A stretch of 64,000 bases of DNA, from assembly GCF_006542765.1 (NCBI RefSeq), contig NZ_SKCD01000044.1, positions 124,001 through 188,000 on the forward strand, written 5' to 3'. Of this stretch, positions 46,003 to 55,068 are shown one piece after another. The position numbers were made by a program, and so were the translations under genes. The notes beneath the pieces were generated by a model, which was given only the letters and a program-made list of their open reading frames with translations, searched no databases and was not told where the DNA came from. This stretch comes from Paenibacillus luteus. GTDB lineage: Bacteria > Bacillota > Bacilli > Paenibacillales > Paenibacillaceae. The first letter of the stretch is position 1. The number at the start of each line of letters is the position of its first letter.

Positions 46003-47898
46003 ATGAACCATTTCAAACTCAAGGATTTTCCAAATGGAAGCGTGAGGCTTAATCAGGGACCACTGCAAGCACGGCTTCAATTAAATAAACAATATGTGAT
46101 GAGCCTGACGAATGAAAATTTGCTGCGGAATTTTTATTTGGAAGCAGGGTTATGGAGCTACAGCGGAAACGGGGGAACGACTAGCGCCACAGCTACCAGC
46201 ATGGATGGCCCTGAACAATGGCATTGGGGTTGGGAGTCGCCAACCTGCGAGCTGCGCGGGCATATGATGGGCCACTGGTTATCGGCTGCTGCACGCATCT
46301 ATCGCCAAACAAGCGATAACCTTGTAAAAGCGAAAGCTGATTTCATCGTCACTGAATTGGCCAGATGCCAGGAAGCGATCGGCAGCGGTTGGCTGGCTGC
46401 TTTTCCAGAAACCTATATGCACCGGATTGTAAAAGGCAAATGGGTATGGGCACCGCATTACACGGTTCATAAGCTGCTCATGGGGCTCTATGAGATGCAC
46501 CAGTTGGCAGGGAATGAGCAGGCGCTAACGGTCATGGTCGATATGGCGGCATGGTTTTATGAGTGGACGGATACGTTCTCGCGCAAGCAAATGGACGATC
46601 TGCTTGATCAGGAAACGGGAGGCATGCTGGAGACTTGGGCGGATCTCTATGGGCTAACCAAGGATGTGAAGCATCGAGAGCTCATCAGCCGTTATGACCG
46701 ACGCCGTTTTTTTGATGCCTTGATAGCAGGCGAAGATGCGTTGACCAACAAGCATGCGAATACTCAGATTCCGGAGATATTGGGTGCGGCTAAGGCATGG
46801 GAGGTGACAGGAGAGGGGCGTTATCGCCAAATCGTTGAAGCATTTTGGAAATGCGCAGTTGAGGACCGTGGTTATCTTGTAACCGGAGCCGCAGATGATG
46901 CGGAGCTTTGGATGCCTGCCGGAAATATGACAAGGATGGGCGTGGGACAGGAGCATTGCGTGAATTACAATATGATGCGGCTGGCGCATGTGCTGCTTCG
47001 CTGGACAGGCAATCCTGCGTATGCGGATTATTGGGAGCGCCGCTTCATAAATGGCGTGCTTGCTCATCAACATAGCGAAACGGGCATGATCTCCTATTTT
47101 CTTGGCATAGGAGCGGGCAGCAGCAAAAAATGGGGCTCGCCGACGCAGCATTTCTGGTGCTGTCACGGTACACTCGTGCAAGCGAATGCTTCTTATGACG
47201 AGCAAATCTTTTTAAAGGATGAGGGTGGGATTGCTATTCTGCAGTGGCTGCCCGCGTCCTTAACGACAAAGGTTGATGATGCAGCCTTGACGTTGACCAT
47301 CGAACAAGACGGACAGCATGGGTTATACCCGCTGAATTCCTGGAACGTGGCAGGCATGACGGCAATAACGAAAGTGGATCAGCCGCCTATTCCTGTACAT
47401 CGCCCAGATCGATTTAAGTATGAAATGAACGTAGCCCTCTCTACGAATAAAGTGTTTGGCTTGAAGCTGCGTCTGCCATGGTGGCTAAACGGCAAAGCCT
47501 TGATTTATGTTAATGGCGTGCTGCAGGTAGGCGATTGGCAGCCATCCACGTATGCTGTGTTGGAGCGGGAATGGGCAGATGGGGACCATATTCAGGTGGA
47601 GCTGCCGAAGACGTTAACAGCGGAGCAGCTTCCAGGCGAGCCAGACACCTATGCTTTCCTGGATGGTCCAATCGTCTTGGCAGGATTAGTAGCGGAAGAA
47701 AGGCGACTCGCTGGCAATCCCGAGCGATTGGACACGCTGCTGGTCCCGGACCGGGAAAGAAACCATAGCTGGTGGAACTCCGGATATTATCGCACGAAAG
47801 GCCAGGAGTGCGGCATTCGTTTTATTCCGTTGTATGAAATAAAGGATGAAGCCTACAGCGTTTACTTCCCCATGAGGCCAGCTTCGGTTTATTCTTGA
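46003..47898 (+). CDS. DUF1680 glycoside hydrolase (GH127/GH146-like)
   Basis: 631 residues, no signal peptide. (alpha/alpha)6 catalytic barrel then beta-sandwiches. The zinc/nucleophile residues are conserved: E317-H-C319 in GQEHCVNYNMMRLAHV and C386-C387 in FWCCHGT. TCELRGHMMGHWLSAAARIY and HYTVHKLLMGLYEMH are typical of the DUF1680 branch that includes GH146. Likely a beta-L-arabinofuranosidase or related beta-glycosidase, different in sequence from the GH127 at 310. GGGAGG ribosome site, own terminator. Likely controlled by the divergent AraC protein. Confidence 0.85.
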   Translation: MNHFKLKDFPNGSVRLNQGPLQARLQLNKQYVMSLTNENLLRNFYLEAGLWSYSGNGGTTSATATSMDGPEQWHWGWESPTCELRGHMMGHWLSAAARIYRQTSDNLVKAKADFIVTELARCQEAIGSGWLAAFPETYMHRIVKGKWVWAPHYTVHKLLMGLYEMHQLAGNEQALTVMVDMAAWFYEWTDTFSRKQMDDLLDQETGGMLETWADLYGLTKDVKHRELISRYDRRRFFDALIAGEDALTNKHANTQIPEILGAAKAWEVTGEGRYRQIVEAFWKCAVEDRGYLVTGAADDAELWMPAGNMTRMGVGQEHCVNYNMMRLAHVLLRWTGNPAYADYWERRFINGVLAHQHSETGMISYFLGIGAGSSKKWGSPTQHFWCCHGTLVQANASYDEQIFLKDEGGIAILQWLPASLTTKVDDAALTLTIEQDGQHGLYPLNSWNVAGMTAITKVDQPPIPVHRPDRFKYEMNVALSTNKVFGLKLRLPWWLNGKALIYVNGVLQVGDWQPSTYAVLEREWADGDHIQVELPKTLTAEQLPGEPDTYAFLDGPIVLAGLVAEERRLAGNPERLDTLLVPDRERNHSWWNSGYYRTKGQECGIRFIPLYEIKDEAYSVYFPMRPASVYS

Positions 47899-47930
47899 AA
47901 CACCGAAAAGCCCCAGCTAATGAATAGACG

Positions 47931-47980
47931 AAGCTCTTATTACTCTTATCCATAAAGGGGCATAAGAGCTTCTTTTTTTG
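47931..47980 (+). terminator. Terminator after DUF1680 gene
   Basis: AAGCTCTTAT and ATAAGAGCTT pair around a ~20-nt loop region, followed by CTTTTTTT. Confidence 0.85.
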
Positions 47981-48015
47981 ATAAAGGTTGCTATCGGTCT
48001 TGATCCACTGGTATA

Positions 48016-48037
48016 ATACAAAACGAACGTTCAGTAT
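48016..48037 (+). promoter_or_regulatory. TetR operator 1 (own promoter)
   Basis: 22-bp site with ATAC and GTAT ends and core CGAACGTTCA, overlapping the -10 box TATAAT (48012-48017; TTGCTA at 47988 as -35, 18-bp spacing). It matches operator 2 at 19 of 22 positions. Confidence 0.8.
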
Positions 48038-48085
48038 TATTTGCGATAGAGGGAAGAAATAACCTCCGAATAGGTGTGTGGGCGA

Positions 48086-48685
48086 ATGAACAAAAAACAA
48101 ATGCAAACCGAGCTTACTAAAAAAAGAGTTGCTGACGCGGCTAGAGCACTGTTTGCTCAGAAAGGCTATAAGGGAACCTCCATTGAAGATATTGTCGATG
48201 CGACAGGCAGCAGTAAAGGGAATATCTATTACCATTTTAAGAGCAAGGAAGGATTGTTTCTTTATTTGCTTGACGAATGGGATTTGGAGTGGGAACGGAA
48301 ATGGCGGGAGAAGGAGAACTCGTACCATACAACGGTAGACAAGCTGTTCGGGATTGCTGAGCAAATGGTTCTTGATGATCTGAATCATCCACTGACAAAA
48401 GCAGCTGACGAGTTTTTCAATAATGAAGAGAAGACCAATGAAGTTGATGAGCGGATGGCGGTTATGGTGGATCGGCATTTGTTATTCAATAAAGAATTGC
48501 TGCAGGAGGGAATAAACAGAGGGGAATTTAAGGATGATAACGTAGATAGGCTGGCGATTGTTTTTGAAGGTTTCTTTATGGGACTTGGCCAAATGTCGCG
48601 TCGTAAAAACAAGCCGGAGGAGGCGCTTCAGCTGTATCATGCAGCCGTGAAGGTCTTTTTATATGGTGTTGCGAAAGAAAAATAA
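48086..48685 (+). CDS. TetR-family regulator of the MFS exporter
   Basis: 199 residues. TetR domain VADAARALFAQKGYKGTSIE with helix-turn-helix DIVDATGSSKGNIYYHFKSK, QacR/YfiR-like. ATG 48086 is chosen over upstream GTGs; the ribosome site is weak, suggesting low expression. It lies 103 bp before the exporter gene, and a matching 22-bp palindrome is found before both genes, so it most likely represses itself and the exporter until a drug-like ligand binds. Confidence 0.92.
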   Translation: MNKKQMQTELTKKRVADAARALFAQKGYKGTSIEDIVDATGSSKGNIYYHFKSKEGLFLYLLDEWDLEWERKWREKENSYHTTVDKLFGIAEQMVLDDLNHPLTKAADEFFNNEEKTNEVDERMAVMVDRHLLFNKELLQEGINRGEFKDDNVDRLAIVFEGFFMGLGQMSRRKNKPEEALQLYHAAVKVFLYGVAKEK

Positions 48686-48740
48686 TAAGGTAACGGCGGG
48701 CAATTCCATAAGCAATGATGGAATGTGTACTGCCGCCTGA

Positions 48741-48762
48741 ATACAGACCGAACATTCAGTAT
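48741..48762 (+). promoter_or_regulatory. TetR operator 2 (exporter promoter)
   Basis: 22-bp site with ATAC/GTAT ends and core CGAACATTCA, 26 bp before the exporter ATG and overlapping a probable TATGAT -10 box (48760-48765). Confidence 0.8.
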
Positions 48763-48788
48763 GATTTGAAAGTGATGAGAGGGTTTTG

Positions 48789-49991
48789 ATGATGGCATTG
48801 TTGTTAAGGAATAGGGGAGCCGTGCTTCTCCTCATGTTTAATATTCTTCTAGTATTTATCGGCATCGGGCTTGTTATACCTGTCATGCCTACTTATATGA
48901 GAGAGCTGCATTTGAATGGCAGCATCGTTGGGTTGATGGTTGCCGCCTTTTCGTTGACGCAGCTCTTGTTCTCGCCATTGGCGGGCAGGCTGTCCGATAC
49001 CTACGGCAGGAAAAAGAATATCGTGTTCGGAGTCATTATTTTCGCCATTTCGGAGTTTTTATTCGGGATGGTCAGCGAACCGGTGTATTTGTTTGCAGCA
49101 CGCATGCTGGGTGGGATTGGTGCAGCTCTTATTATGCCATCCGTTATGGCTTACATCGCAGATGTAACGACGGTAGAGGAACGAGCCAAAGGGATGGGCT
49201 ATATTAACGCGGCTATTACGACCGGGTTTATTATTGGTCCTGGTATAGGAGGGATATTAGCTGAATACGGCACTCGTGTGCCCTTCTATGCCGCAGGTAT
49301 TGCAGGTGTGATTTCAGCCCTGTTAACCATATTTATTTTACCGGACTCGGGGGTAAGGAAAGTACAGAAGAGCGCCAAGCTGAGGGAAGCGACGGAGACC
49401 AGTTTTGCCTCGCAGCTGCTGCGTTCCTACCGGGAACCATATTTTTTAAGCTTGATTATCGTGCTGGTTGCTTCCTTTGGATTAGCGAATTATGAGACGG
49501 TATTTGGTTTGTTTGTGGATCAAAAGTTTGGTTTTACCGCGAAAGACATTGCCATTATTATTACGTTTGGCTCAATTGCCGGTGCTGTCGTACAAGTCAC
49601 TATATTCGGATGGATCTTAAACCGATTTGGAGAGCGCAATGTTATATCCGCTTCTTTGCTTACGGCTGGGCTGTTTGTACTGCTCACTCTGTTCACGAAG
49701 AGCTACTGGATGATTTTGGCCGTTACCTTTGTTTTGTTTTTGTCGATTGATATTTTGCGACCGGCTATCGGTACGCAAATTTCCAAAATGGCAAATGAGC
49801 AGCAAGGCTATCTGGCAGGGCTGAACTCGGCATTTACCAGCTTGGGGAACATCGTTGGCCCGATCGTTGCAGGGTTTCTCTTTGATATCGATATTAATTT
49901 TCCATATATTTCAGCATCCATTGTATTGTTCCTATGCTGCGTTTTGTCGGTTAGGGCTGCCAAAGGAGACAAACGGAAAGCGAATGGCTAA
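48789..49991 (+). CDS. MFS multidrug exporter (Bmr/NorA-type DHA1)
   Basis: 400 residues, 12 helices. Motif A as GRLSDTYGRKKNIVFG, motif C-like GFIIGPGIGGILAEYGTRVP, helix 1 LLVFIGIGLVIPVMPTYMRE. Typical proton-coupled drug efflux. ATG 48789 follows GAGAGGG. Regulated by the upstream TetR protein through the shared operator. Terminator after. Confidence 0.94.
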   Translation: MMALLLRNRGAVLLLMFNILLVFIGIGLVIPVMPTYMRELHLNGSIVGLMVAAFSLTQLLFSPLAGRLSDTYGRKKNIVFGVIIFAISEFLFGMVSEPVYLFAARMLGGIGAALIMPSVMAYIADVTTVEERAKGMGYINAAITTGFIIGPGIGGILAEYGTRVPFYAAGIAGVISALLTIFILPDSGVRKVQKSAKLREATETSFASQLLRSYREPYFLSLIIVLVASFGLANYETVFGLFVDQKFGFTAKDIAIIITFGSIAGAVVQVTIFGWILNRFGERNVISASLLTAGLFVLLTLFTKSYWMILAVTFVLFLSIDILRPAIGTQISKMANEQQGYLAGLNSAFTSLGNIVGPIVAGFLFDIDINFPYISASIVLFLCCVLSVRAAKGDKRKANG

Positions 49992-50009
49992 TTGATTCTT
50001 TATTATACA

Positions 50010-50047
50010 GAAGAAGCCCGCTCATGGTGAGCGGGCTTCTTCTATTT
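50010..50047 (+). terminator. Terminator after the Bmr-like exporter
   Basis: Perfect 15-bp stem (50010-50024 with 50028-50042), 3-nt loop, then TATTTT. Confidence 0.9.
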
Positions 50048-50178
50048 TCGATTAATAACAATTTGGCTATTCAGGGATTTTTTTTGCAAAAGTAAGGGTT
50101 GATCACCGGAATGGAAAATCGTTATAATATCGCTAAAACGGTGTAATGTCAAAATTTATAGTCAATGAGGTGGGTTAT

Positions 50179-50898
50179 ATGTACCGAACACTGGCCGCCG
50201 CGCATACGGGCTGCGGTGAGAGTCCTGATAACACGATGGCGTCTTTTGTGGAGGGCGTAAGGTCTGGCGCTGATATTGTAGAAGTTGATATTGTTGTAGC
50301 GAGGGATGGGAGTGCCATTCTTATGCATGACGACACACCTGAACTTCTATTGCATTCCTATGAGGAATGGAATCAGCCCCATTTGCGAGTGCTGCTGAAT
50401 ACGGCTTACGAGGAGCATGAGATCGCAACGCTAGAGCAAATTTTCCGGGCAGCCGAGCCGCTCGGCATTAACCTAAATTTGGATATCAAATCGGCTGCAA
50501 GCATTGAACCCACGATCGCATTGATTCGTAAATACAGGGCGCAGGAGCGGTCGTACATTACGGGTTATTCGGAATCGATTACGGAGACCTATCCGGATAT
50601 TCAAGTCATGCTGAATACCCCCGTTGAACTTACGCCGGAACAATTAGACAACTATGAGAGGTACGCAGAAACGGCATGCCAGGAAGCGAAGCAAAGAGGA
50701 TACAGCGGGCTGAACATGAAGGGGACGACTTGCCGTCCTTTCATGGTAGAAGCGGCTCACCATATTGGCCTGTAGGTCTGGGTCTATACCGTCAATGAAA
50801 AAGAGCTTATGCAGCAATTTATCGAAATGAGTGTTGATGCCATAACGACGCGTGAACCCGAAGCGCTTCTGAGCCTTTTGGGGAGGACGGCACGTTAG
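50179..50898 (+). pseudogene. Glycerophosphodiester phosphodiesterase with internal amber stop
   Basis: GDPD-family TIM barrel that would cleave glycerophosphodiesters to glycerol-3-phosphate. Motifs: AAAHTGCGESPDNTMASF (H-x-G...EN-like start), VEVDIVVARDGSAILMHDD (ExD and HDD). A TAG at 50773-50775 (codon 199) interrupts the frame; past it the same frame continues as VWVYTVNEKELMQQFIEM and AITTREPEALLSLL, the normal C-terminal barrel strand, to a TAG at 50896. So the gene is whole except for a single nonsense codon. Start ATG 50179 after GAGGTGGG. Inactive unless read through. Confidence 0.82.
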
Positions 50899-50975
50899 GC
50901 AATAGATGGTTCCGCAGCCATGTCTCTTTATATGCAGCTTCCGTCTTCCGGCACTCATCACTCTACTTGAAAATA

Positions 50976-51048
50976 AAAACGCCGTTTCCAACCATGCGCC
51001 CCCGATCATGTATCCGGGGGTTATGGTTTGGAAGCGGCGTTTTTTTCA
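50976..51048. terminator. Long bidirectional terminator
   Basis: AAACGCCGTTTCCAA-CCAT pairs with ATGG-TTTGGAAGCGGCGTTT, with a second CCCCCG/CGGGGG hairpin inside. A and T runs at both ends serve the GDPD gene and the opposing regulator. Confidence 0.85.
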
Positions 51049-51071
51049 TGTTCGATGCAAACAAAGTTTAC

Positions 51072-51746
51072 TTAAAGCACTGCGCTGCCCTTAGGCTTGA
51101 TCGAATAAACGCAGCGGTTGCTGTTCGTCAGCATATGCGATTTGCGTTCCACGTCAACATCCTCCCCAAGCACCTGCTGAATCATCTCCAGCTCTTTGCT
51201 GCAAAGGCCGGAGCATACTTTCGCTGCTTCGCAGATGGGACAGTGCTTCTCCACAAAGCTATAGGATCCATCAACGTTGTCGATCACTTCCGCCATGTAT
51301 CCCTCAGCCGTGCGCGCATGCGCAAGTGCTTCCAACTGCTCCTTCAACGGAAGGTCGGAGGGAGCTTTGCTTAAATATTGGATGATCTGCTTGCGGTTGC
51401 GGATCTCCAGCATTTTTTCCAAGCCTTCTTCTTCAAAGGCTTCCCGCATGGACTCAATCATGCTCACGAGAAGGTCCGCATGACCGTCAGGAAAGAGGCG
51501 ATTTGCTTCAGGCGTTAGTCTCCACATTTTGGCTGGACGGCCCATGGGTCTCGCTTCCTCTTCAAATGCGACCAGTCGTTCCTCTTGCAGATTATATAAA
51601 TGCTGCCGCACGGCCATGCCTGTTAATCCAAGCAGCTTGGCTAGTTGAAGCGCGTCTAAAGCGCCTTCTTGCTTCAGCAGCTTGATGATCTCCCGTTTCG
51701 TTCGTATTGCCATTCCTTCTTTGGAAGCTGTGGTTGTTTTTGCCAT
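51072..51746 (-). CDS. SufR/ArsR-like winged-helix regulator with Cys cluster
   Basis: 224 residues. N-terminal winged helix-turn-helix (DALQLAKLLGLTGMAVRQHL, ~residues 30-49; wing RPMGRPAKMWRLT) and a C-terminal HCPICEAAKVCSGLCSKE segment, C-x2-C-x5-C-x3-C, likely binding an Fe-S cluster or metal. This is the layout of SufR-like / DeoR-type regulators. ATG 51746 follows AGAAGGTG. Divergent from an MFS exporter, with two inverted repeats between, so probably a repressor of that gene responding to metal, iron-sulfur state or oxidative stress. Confidence 0.85.
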   Translation of the reverse strand: MAKTTTASKEGMAIRTKREIIKLLKQEGALDALQLAKLLGLTGMAVRQHLYNLQEERLVAFEEEARPMGRPAKMWRLTPEANRLFPDGHADLLVSMIESMREAFEEEGLEKMLEIRNRKQIIQYLSKAPSDLPLKEQLEALAHARTAEGYMAEVIDNVDGSYSFVEKHCPICEAAKVCSGLCSKELEMIQQVLGEDVDVERKSHMLTNSNRCVYSIKPKGSAVL

Positions 51747-51811
51747 GCTACGGCACCTTCTTTTTATAGAAAAGTGGATGAAACGATCTATTAACATTGT
51801 AAAGAAAAAAG

Positions 51812-51868
51812 TTGACTAAGTCAAAATAAAACCTTATATTTGATTTTGTAAAGAAATATGTTTACAAA
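51812..51868. promoter_or_regulatory. Two inverted repeats in the divergent regulator/exporter promoter
   Basis: TTGACTAAGTCAA (51812-51824) is a perfect palindrome around one base. TTTGTAAA (51845-51852) and TTTACAAA (51861-51868) are perfect 8-bp arms with an 8-nt spacer. The half-site TTGTAAAGAAA also occurs at 51797. Candidates for the SufR-like protein's operator. Confidence 0.6.
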
Positions 51869-51918
51869 GTATCCGGATACAACGTATACATAAATCGCAG
51901 ATTTTAGGGAGGCCAGGC

Positions 51919-53319
51919 ATGATGACTGAGAAACAAAGTATTTTTGGACCACGTTATGTTGCTTTGACGATTGGGATTATTTTGGCTGTAATGGCTGTTG
52001 GATTCGAAGGCTTGGCCGTAACGACGGTTGCGCCGGCGATTGCTAATGATTTAAAAGGAATGGCGCTTTATGGTTGGATTTTTAGTGCGTACTTGTTAGC
52101 GCAAATTATCGGAACGCTGGTCGTTGGACGTGTGATTGACAGGAGAGGGCCCGCCATGCCATTCACGGCAGCGATTGCCTTGTTTGCTGTTGGGTTAGTA
52201 GCGGCAGCCATGGCTAGCGATATGATTATACTGATCGCAGCGCGTGCCTTGCAGGGATTTGGTGCTGGTGCGATGATGACCTGTGTTTATACGGCGATTT
52301 CATTAAGCTATCCTGATGAGCTGCGGGCGAAAATATTAGGAGCATTCGGAACCGCGTACGTTTTGCCTTCTATGATTGGTCCATACGTTGCCGGTGTCAT
52401 CGCTCAGCAATTTTCGTGGAGATTCGTGTTTTGGGGTGTGCTTCCGTTTCTGGTGCTCGCAACCTTCTTAAGCCTGCCTGTTTTCCGAAAGTTGAAAATT
52501 CCCAGCGTTCAAAAGCAAAACGGCAGAGGAGCGACCTTGCTGTCCATCCTGCTTGCGATTGGAACCGGGCTTTTCTTAAGCGGTCTAGGCATGCTTCCAA
52601 GCGCAGCAGGAATTATGCTGGTGCTGCTTGGCTTAGTGCTCATGGCGCAGCCGCTTCGGAAATTGCTTCCGGCCGGTACGCTGGGCTTGCGCACCGGCTT
52701 GCCATCGCTCATTGCTTCGCGCGGTTTATTTTTTGCGGCTTATGTAAGTACGCAAAATTTTCTAGTACTGGCATTAACGGAAACCAAAGGTTTGACGGCA
52801 GATTTGGCGGGGCTAATCGTAGCAAGCGCTGCACTTAGCTGGTGTGTCGTATCCTATTTGCAGTCCCACTGGGATGCTGCGGATCAAGGAAGAGGCCGAC
52901 ACAAGCGAATAAGAATAGGCGTGCTGCTCATGATTGTAGGAATCGGCATCGTCGTTTGGGTGCCTGACCTTAATATTGCCCTATCCGTTATCGGCCAAAT
53001 GATCACAGGGATTGGAATCGGGCTGGCTCATCCGACTAGCGGAGCCGTTGCTTTTGCAAATGCCAAAGAAGGTGAATCGGGCGAGGTATCCGCCAACCTC
53101 CAGTTTGCGGATTCATTCACGCCAGGTGTCGTTATCGGGATCGGGGGCGCAATTATTGCTATTGGTCAAGCTGCCGGGCTACTCATGGAAAATGGCATTT
53201 TTGGGGCAATGCTGCTTAATCTTGTATTGATTTGCCTAAGTTTGCTCGCGAGCTCTCGCTTAAAAACAAGTCGTTCAACCGGAAAAGCAACGGATGGAGC
53301 CACGGCTAGCATTCATTAA
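51919..53319 (+). CDS. MFS exporter (EmrB/QacA-type DHA2)
   Basis: 466 residues, probably 12-14 helices. LAVTTVAPAIANDLKGMALY in helix 1, motif-A-like loop GRVIDRRGPAMPF, motif C-like region VLPSMIGPYVAGVIAQQFSW and QGFGAGAMMTCVYTAIS. Drug-type exporter. AGGGAGGCC site before ATG. Controlled probably by the divergent SufR-like regulator. Followed closely by a Crp/Fnr gene. Confidence 0.92.
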   Translation: MMTEKQSIFGPRYVALTIGIILAVMAVGFEGLAVTTVAPAIANDLKGMALYGWIFSAYLLAQIIGTLVVGRVIDRRGPAMPFTAAIALFAVGLVAAAMASDMIILIAARALQGFGAGAMMTCVYTAISLSYPDELRAKILGAFGTAYVLPSMIGPYVAGVIAQQFSWRFVFWGVLPFLVLATFLSLPVFRKLKIPSVQKQNGRGATLLSILLAIGTGLFLSGLGMLPSAAGIMLVLLGLVLMAQPLRKLLPAGTLGLRTGLPSLIASRGLFFAAYVSTQNFLVLALTETKGLTADLAGLIVASAALSWCVVSYLQSHWDAADQGRGRHKRIRIGVLLMIVGIGIVVWVPDLNIALSVIGQMITGIGIGLAHPTSGAVAFANAKEGESGEVSANLQFADSFTPGVVIGIGGAIIAIGQAAGLLMENGIFGAMLLNLVLICLSLLASSRLKTSRSTGKATDGATASIH

Positions 53320-53405
53320 GTCATTGAAATTGGCAGGACTTCATGCGAAGTAATATAATAAACACAACCAACCTAAGGGGGGTTATATTCAAACAAGGAG
53401 CAGGT

Positions 53406-54095
53406 ATGGATAAAATTCAATATTTATCACAATTTAATTTGCTTCATTCGCTGTCGATGGAAGAGTTGATTGAAATGGATCAGCTAACCTCTATCACAAC
53501 GATTCCCAAGAATACGTTTATTCAAACGCCAGATACGTTTCGCGAAGGCCTTTATTTTGTGAAAAGAGGAATGGTTCGCCTATACAGGCTTAATGCCGAA
53601 GGGAAGCAGTTCACTTCAGATATCCTCAATGAAGGCAATGTATTTGGCGAGATGGCTAAAATTTCGTTCGGAACGCGGGATCATTACATTGAAACGATCG
53701 AGGATAGCGATATCTGTTTGCTGGACAAGACAAGGTTTGACGATTTCCTCATCAACCATCCCCGCTTTATGATGGCATTGCTTGGCGTATTGAGCGAGCG
53801 GATCGCCTCGATGAGCCTTTTATCGCAGCACCTGGCCCTTGGAAATTTGCATCATAAAATTATGTTTACGCTCGTAAAGCTGTCCAATCAATTTGGCATC
53901 ATCAATGAGGGTGCCTATTATAAAATCGGAGTATCGTTGACTCATCAGGAGATTGCTCATTTTGCAGGCGCAACTAGAGAGGCTGTAACTGTAGCCTTGC
54001 AAGAGCTGGTGAAGGAAGAAGCAATCAAGACAGGGTTTAAAACTGTCTGGATTCACAGAGATAAGCTATTTGACATTCAGCGATCTCAAGTCTAG
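53406..54095 (+). CDS. Crp/Fnr-family regulator
   Basis: 229 residues. Cyclic-nucleotide-binding-like beta-roll (~15-125; IPKNTFIQTPDTFREGLYFV, GNVFGEMAKISFG), a dimerisation helix, and a winged helix (SLTHQEIAHFAGATREAVTV, ~177-196). The Arg for cAMP phosphate is not present at the usual place and there is no Cys cluster, so the effector is unknown. ATG 53406 follows AAGGAGCAGG. Confidence 0.92.
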   Translation: MDKIQYLSQFNLLHSLSMEELIEMDQLTSITTIPKNTFIQTPDTFREGLYFVKRGMVRLYRLNAEGKQFTSDILNEGNVFGEMAKISFGTRDHYIETIEDSDICLLDKTRFDDFLINHPRFMMALLGVLSERIASMSLLSQHLALGNLHHKIMFTLVKLSNQFGIINEGAYYKIGVSLTHQEIAHFAGATREAVTVALQELVKEEAIKTGFKTVWIHRDKLFDIQRSQV

Positions 54096-54188
54096 TTGTA
54101 AACCACATTACATCCTATCCTGTCAAAAGGCTGTATGCTGTTGGTAACGCCCGTCTAATGACGGACTTGCAGAGGAAGTGTGGTTACA

Positions 54189-55031
54189 ATGGATAAGGAG
54201 AACAGTCGGAAAGGTTCTAATACTCTTTTGGAGCGAAAGGGAGCTATCCGAATATGTGATATTCCGATTGACGTTAGGCTGCTGCTGCAGGAAGGGAAAC
54301 TGCAATCGGTCAATTTAACCGAATGGCTATCTGTCGATCATTTGCTATTGCTGAAAAACGTTCTGATTGAGTTCGGGCTTGAGCGCGAATCAATAGCTAT
54401 CTTGCAAAGGCTGGAGCAATTAAACGAACCGAAAGTAATGAAAGTCATACCCGCAATCGCAAAAGAGTGGCTTGTTCTTATCGAACAGGATGAGAAGGCA
54501 AGCCGTATATTTGACAGGCTCTCTGCGCATTCATCCGATAGCGTTCGCTGCTGGGCAGCTTATATTATCGGATTGGATGCGCGTTCCAACCTGCAAGAAA
54601 AATTAAAAGCCATTCGGGTATTTGCCGCAGATCTGCATTTTGGCGTTCGTGAGATCGCTTGGATGGCTTTAAGGCAGCCCATTGCTGAAGATTTGAAGCG
54701 GGCGCTTTATTTGCTAAGCGTGTGGGTCATTGATCCTGATCCCAATATTAGACGCTTTGCAGTTGAATTAACGCGGCCTCAAGGCGTTTGGGCCAAACAT
54801 ATTCAGGAGCTGAAGTTGAACCCTGCGATGGCCATTCCTCTCCTGGCTACCGTTATGTCCGATCCGTCTAAGTATGTTCAGGATTCCGTAGGCAATTGGT
54901 TGAATGACGCTAGCAAGACCAATCCGGATTGGGTGATACGCATTTGCAGCGATTGGCTGGATAGATCGGATACAAAGGCGACGCAGCGCATAGCTGCACG
55001 AGCCCAAAGAAGTATGATGAGAAGCAAATAA
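54189..55031 (+). CDS. AlkC/AlkD-like HEAT-repeat DNA alkylation-repair protein
   Basis: 280 residues, all-alpha, with helical HEAT-like repeats (DSVRCWAAYIIGLDAR, FGVREIAWMALRQPIA, PNIRRFAVELTRPQGVWAKH, KYVQDSVGNWLNDASKTNPD). The last two fit the AlkC/AlkD DNA-glycosylase signature (RRFAxE...RPxGVW, VQxSVxNxLNDxSKxxPD). Would excise N3-/N7-alkylated purines. ATG 54189 follows GAGGAAG; a GTG nine bases upstream is also in frame. Solitary gene. Confidence 0.85.
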   Translation: MDKENSRKGSNTLLERKGAIRICDIPIDVRLLLQEGKLQSVNLTEWLSVDHLLLLKNVLIEFGLERESIAILQRLEQLNEPKVMKVIPAIAKEWLVLIEQDEKASRIFDRLSAHSSDSVRCWAAYIIGLDARSNLQEKLKAIRVFAADLHFGVREIAWMALRQPIAEDLKRALYLLSVWVIDPDPNIRRFAVELTRPQGVWAKHIQELKLNPAMAIPLLATVMSDPSKYVQDSVGNWLNDASKTNPDWVIRICSDWLDRSDTKATQRIAARAQRSMMRSK

Positions 55032-55068
55032 ATGCTGAATACTGCCGTAGTGAACTGCGGCAGCCCCA

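Noticed and set aside
47822-48478. 218-codon antisense frame over the DUF1680 end and TetR gene
   Set aside because: Crosses a terminator, a promoter and a confident TetR gene; low-complexity translation.
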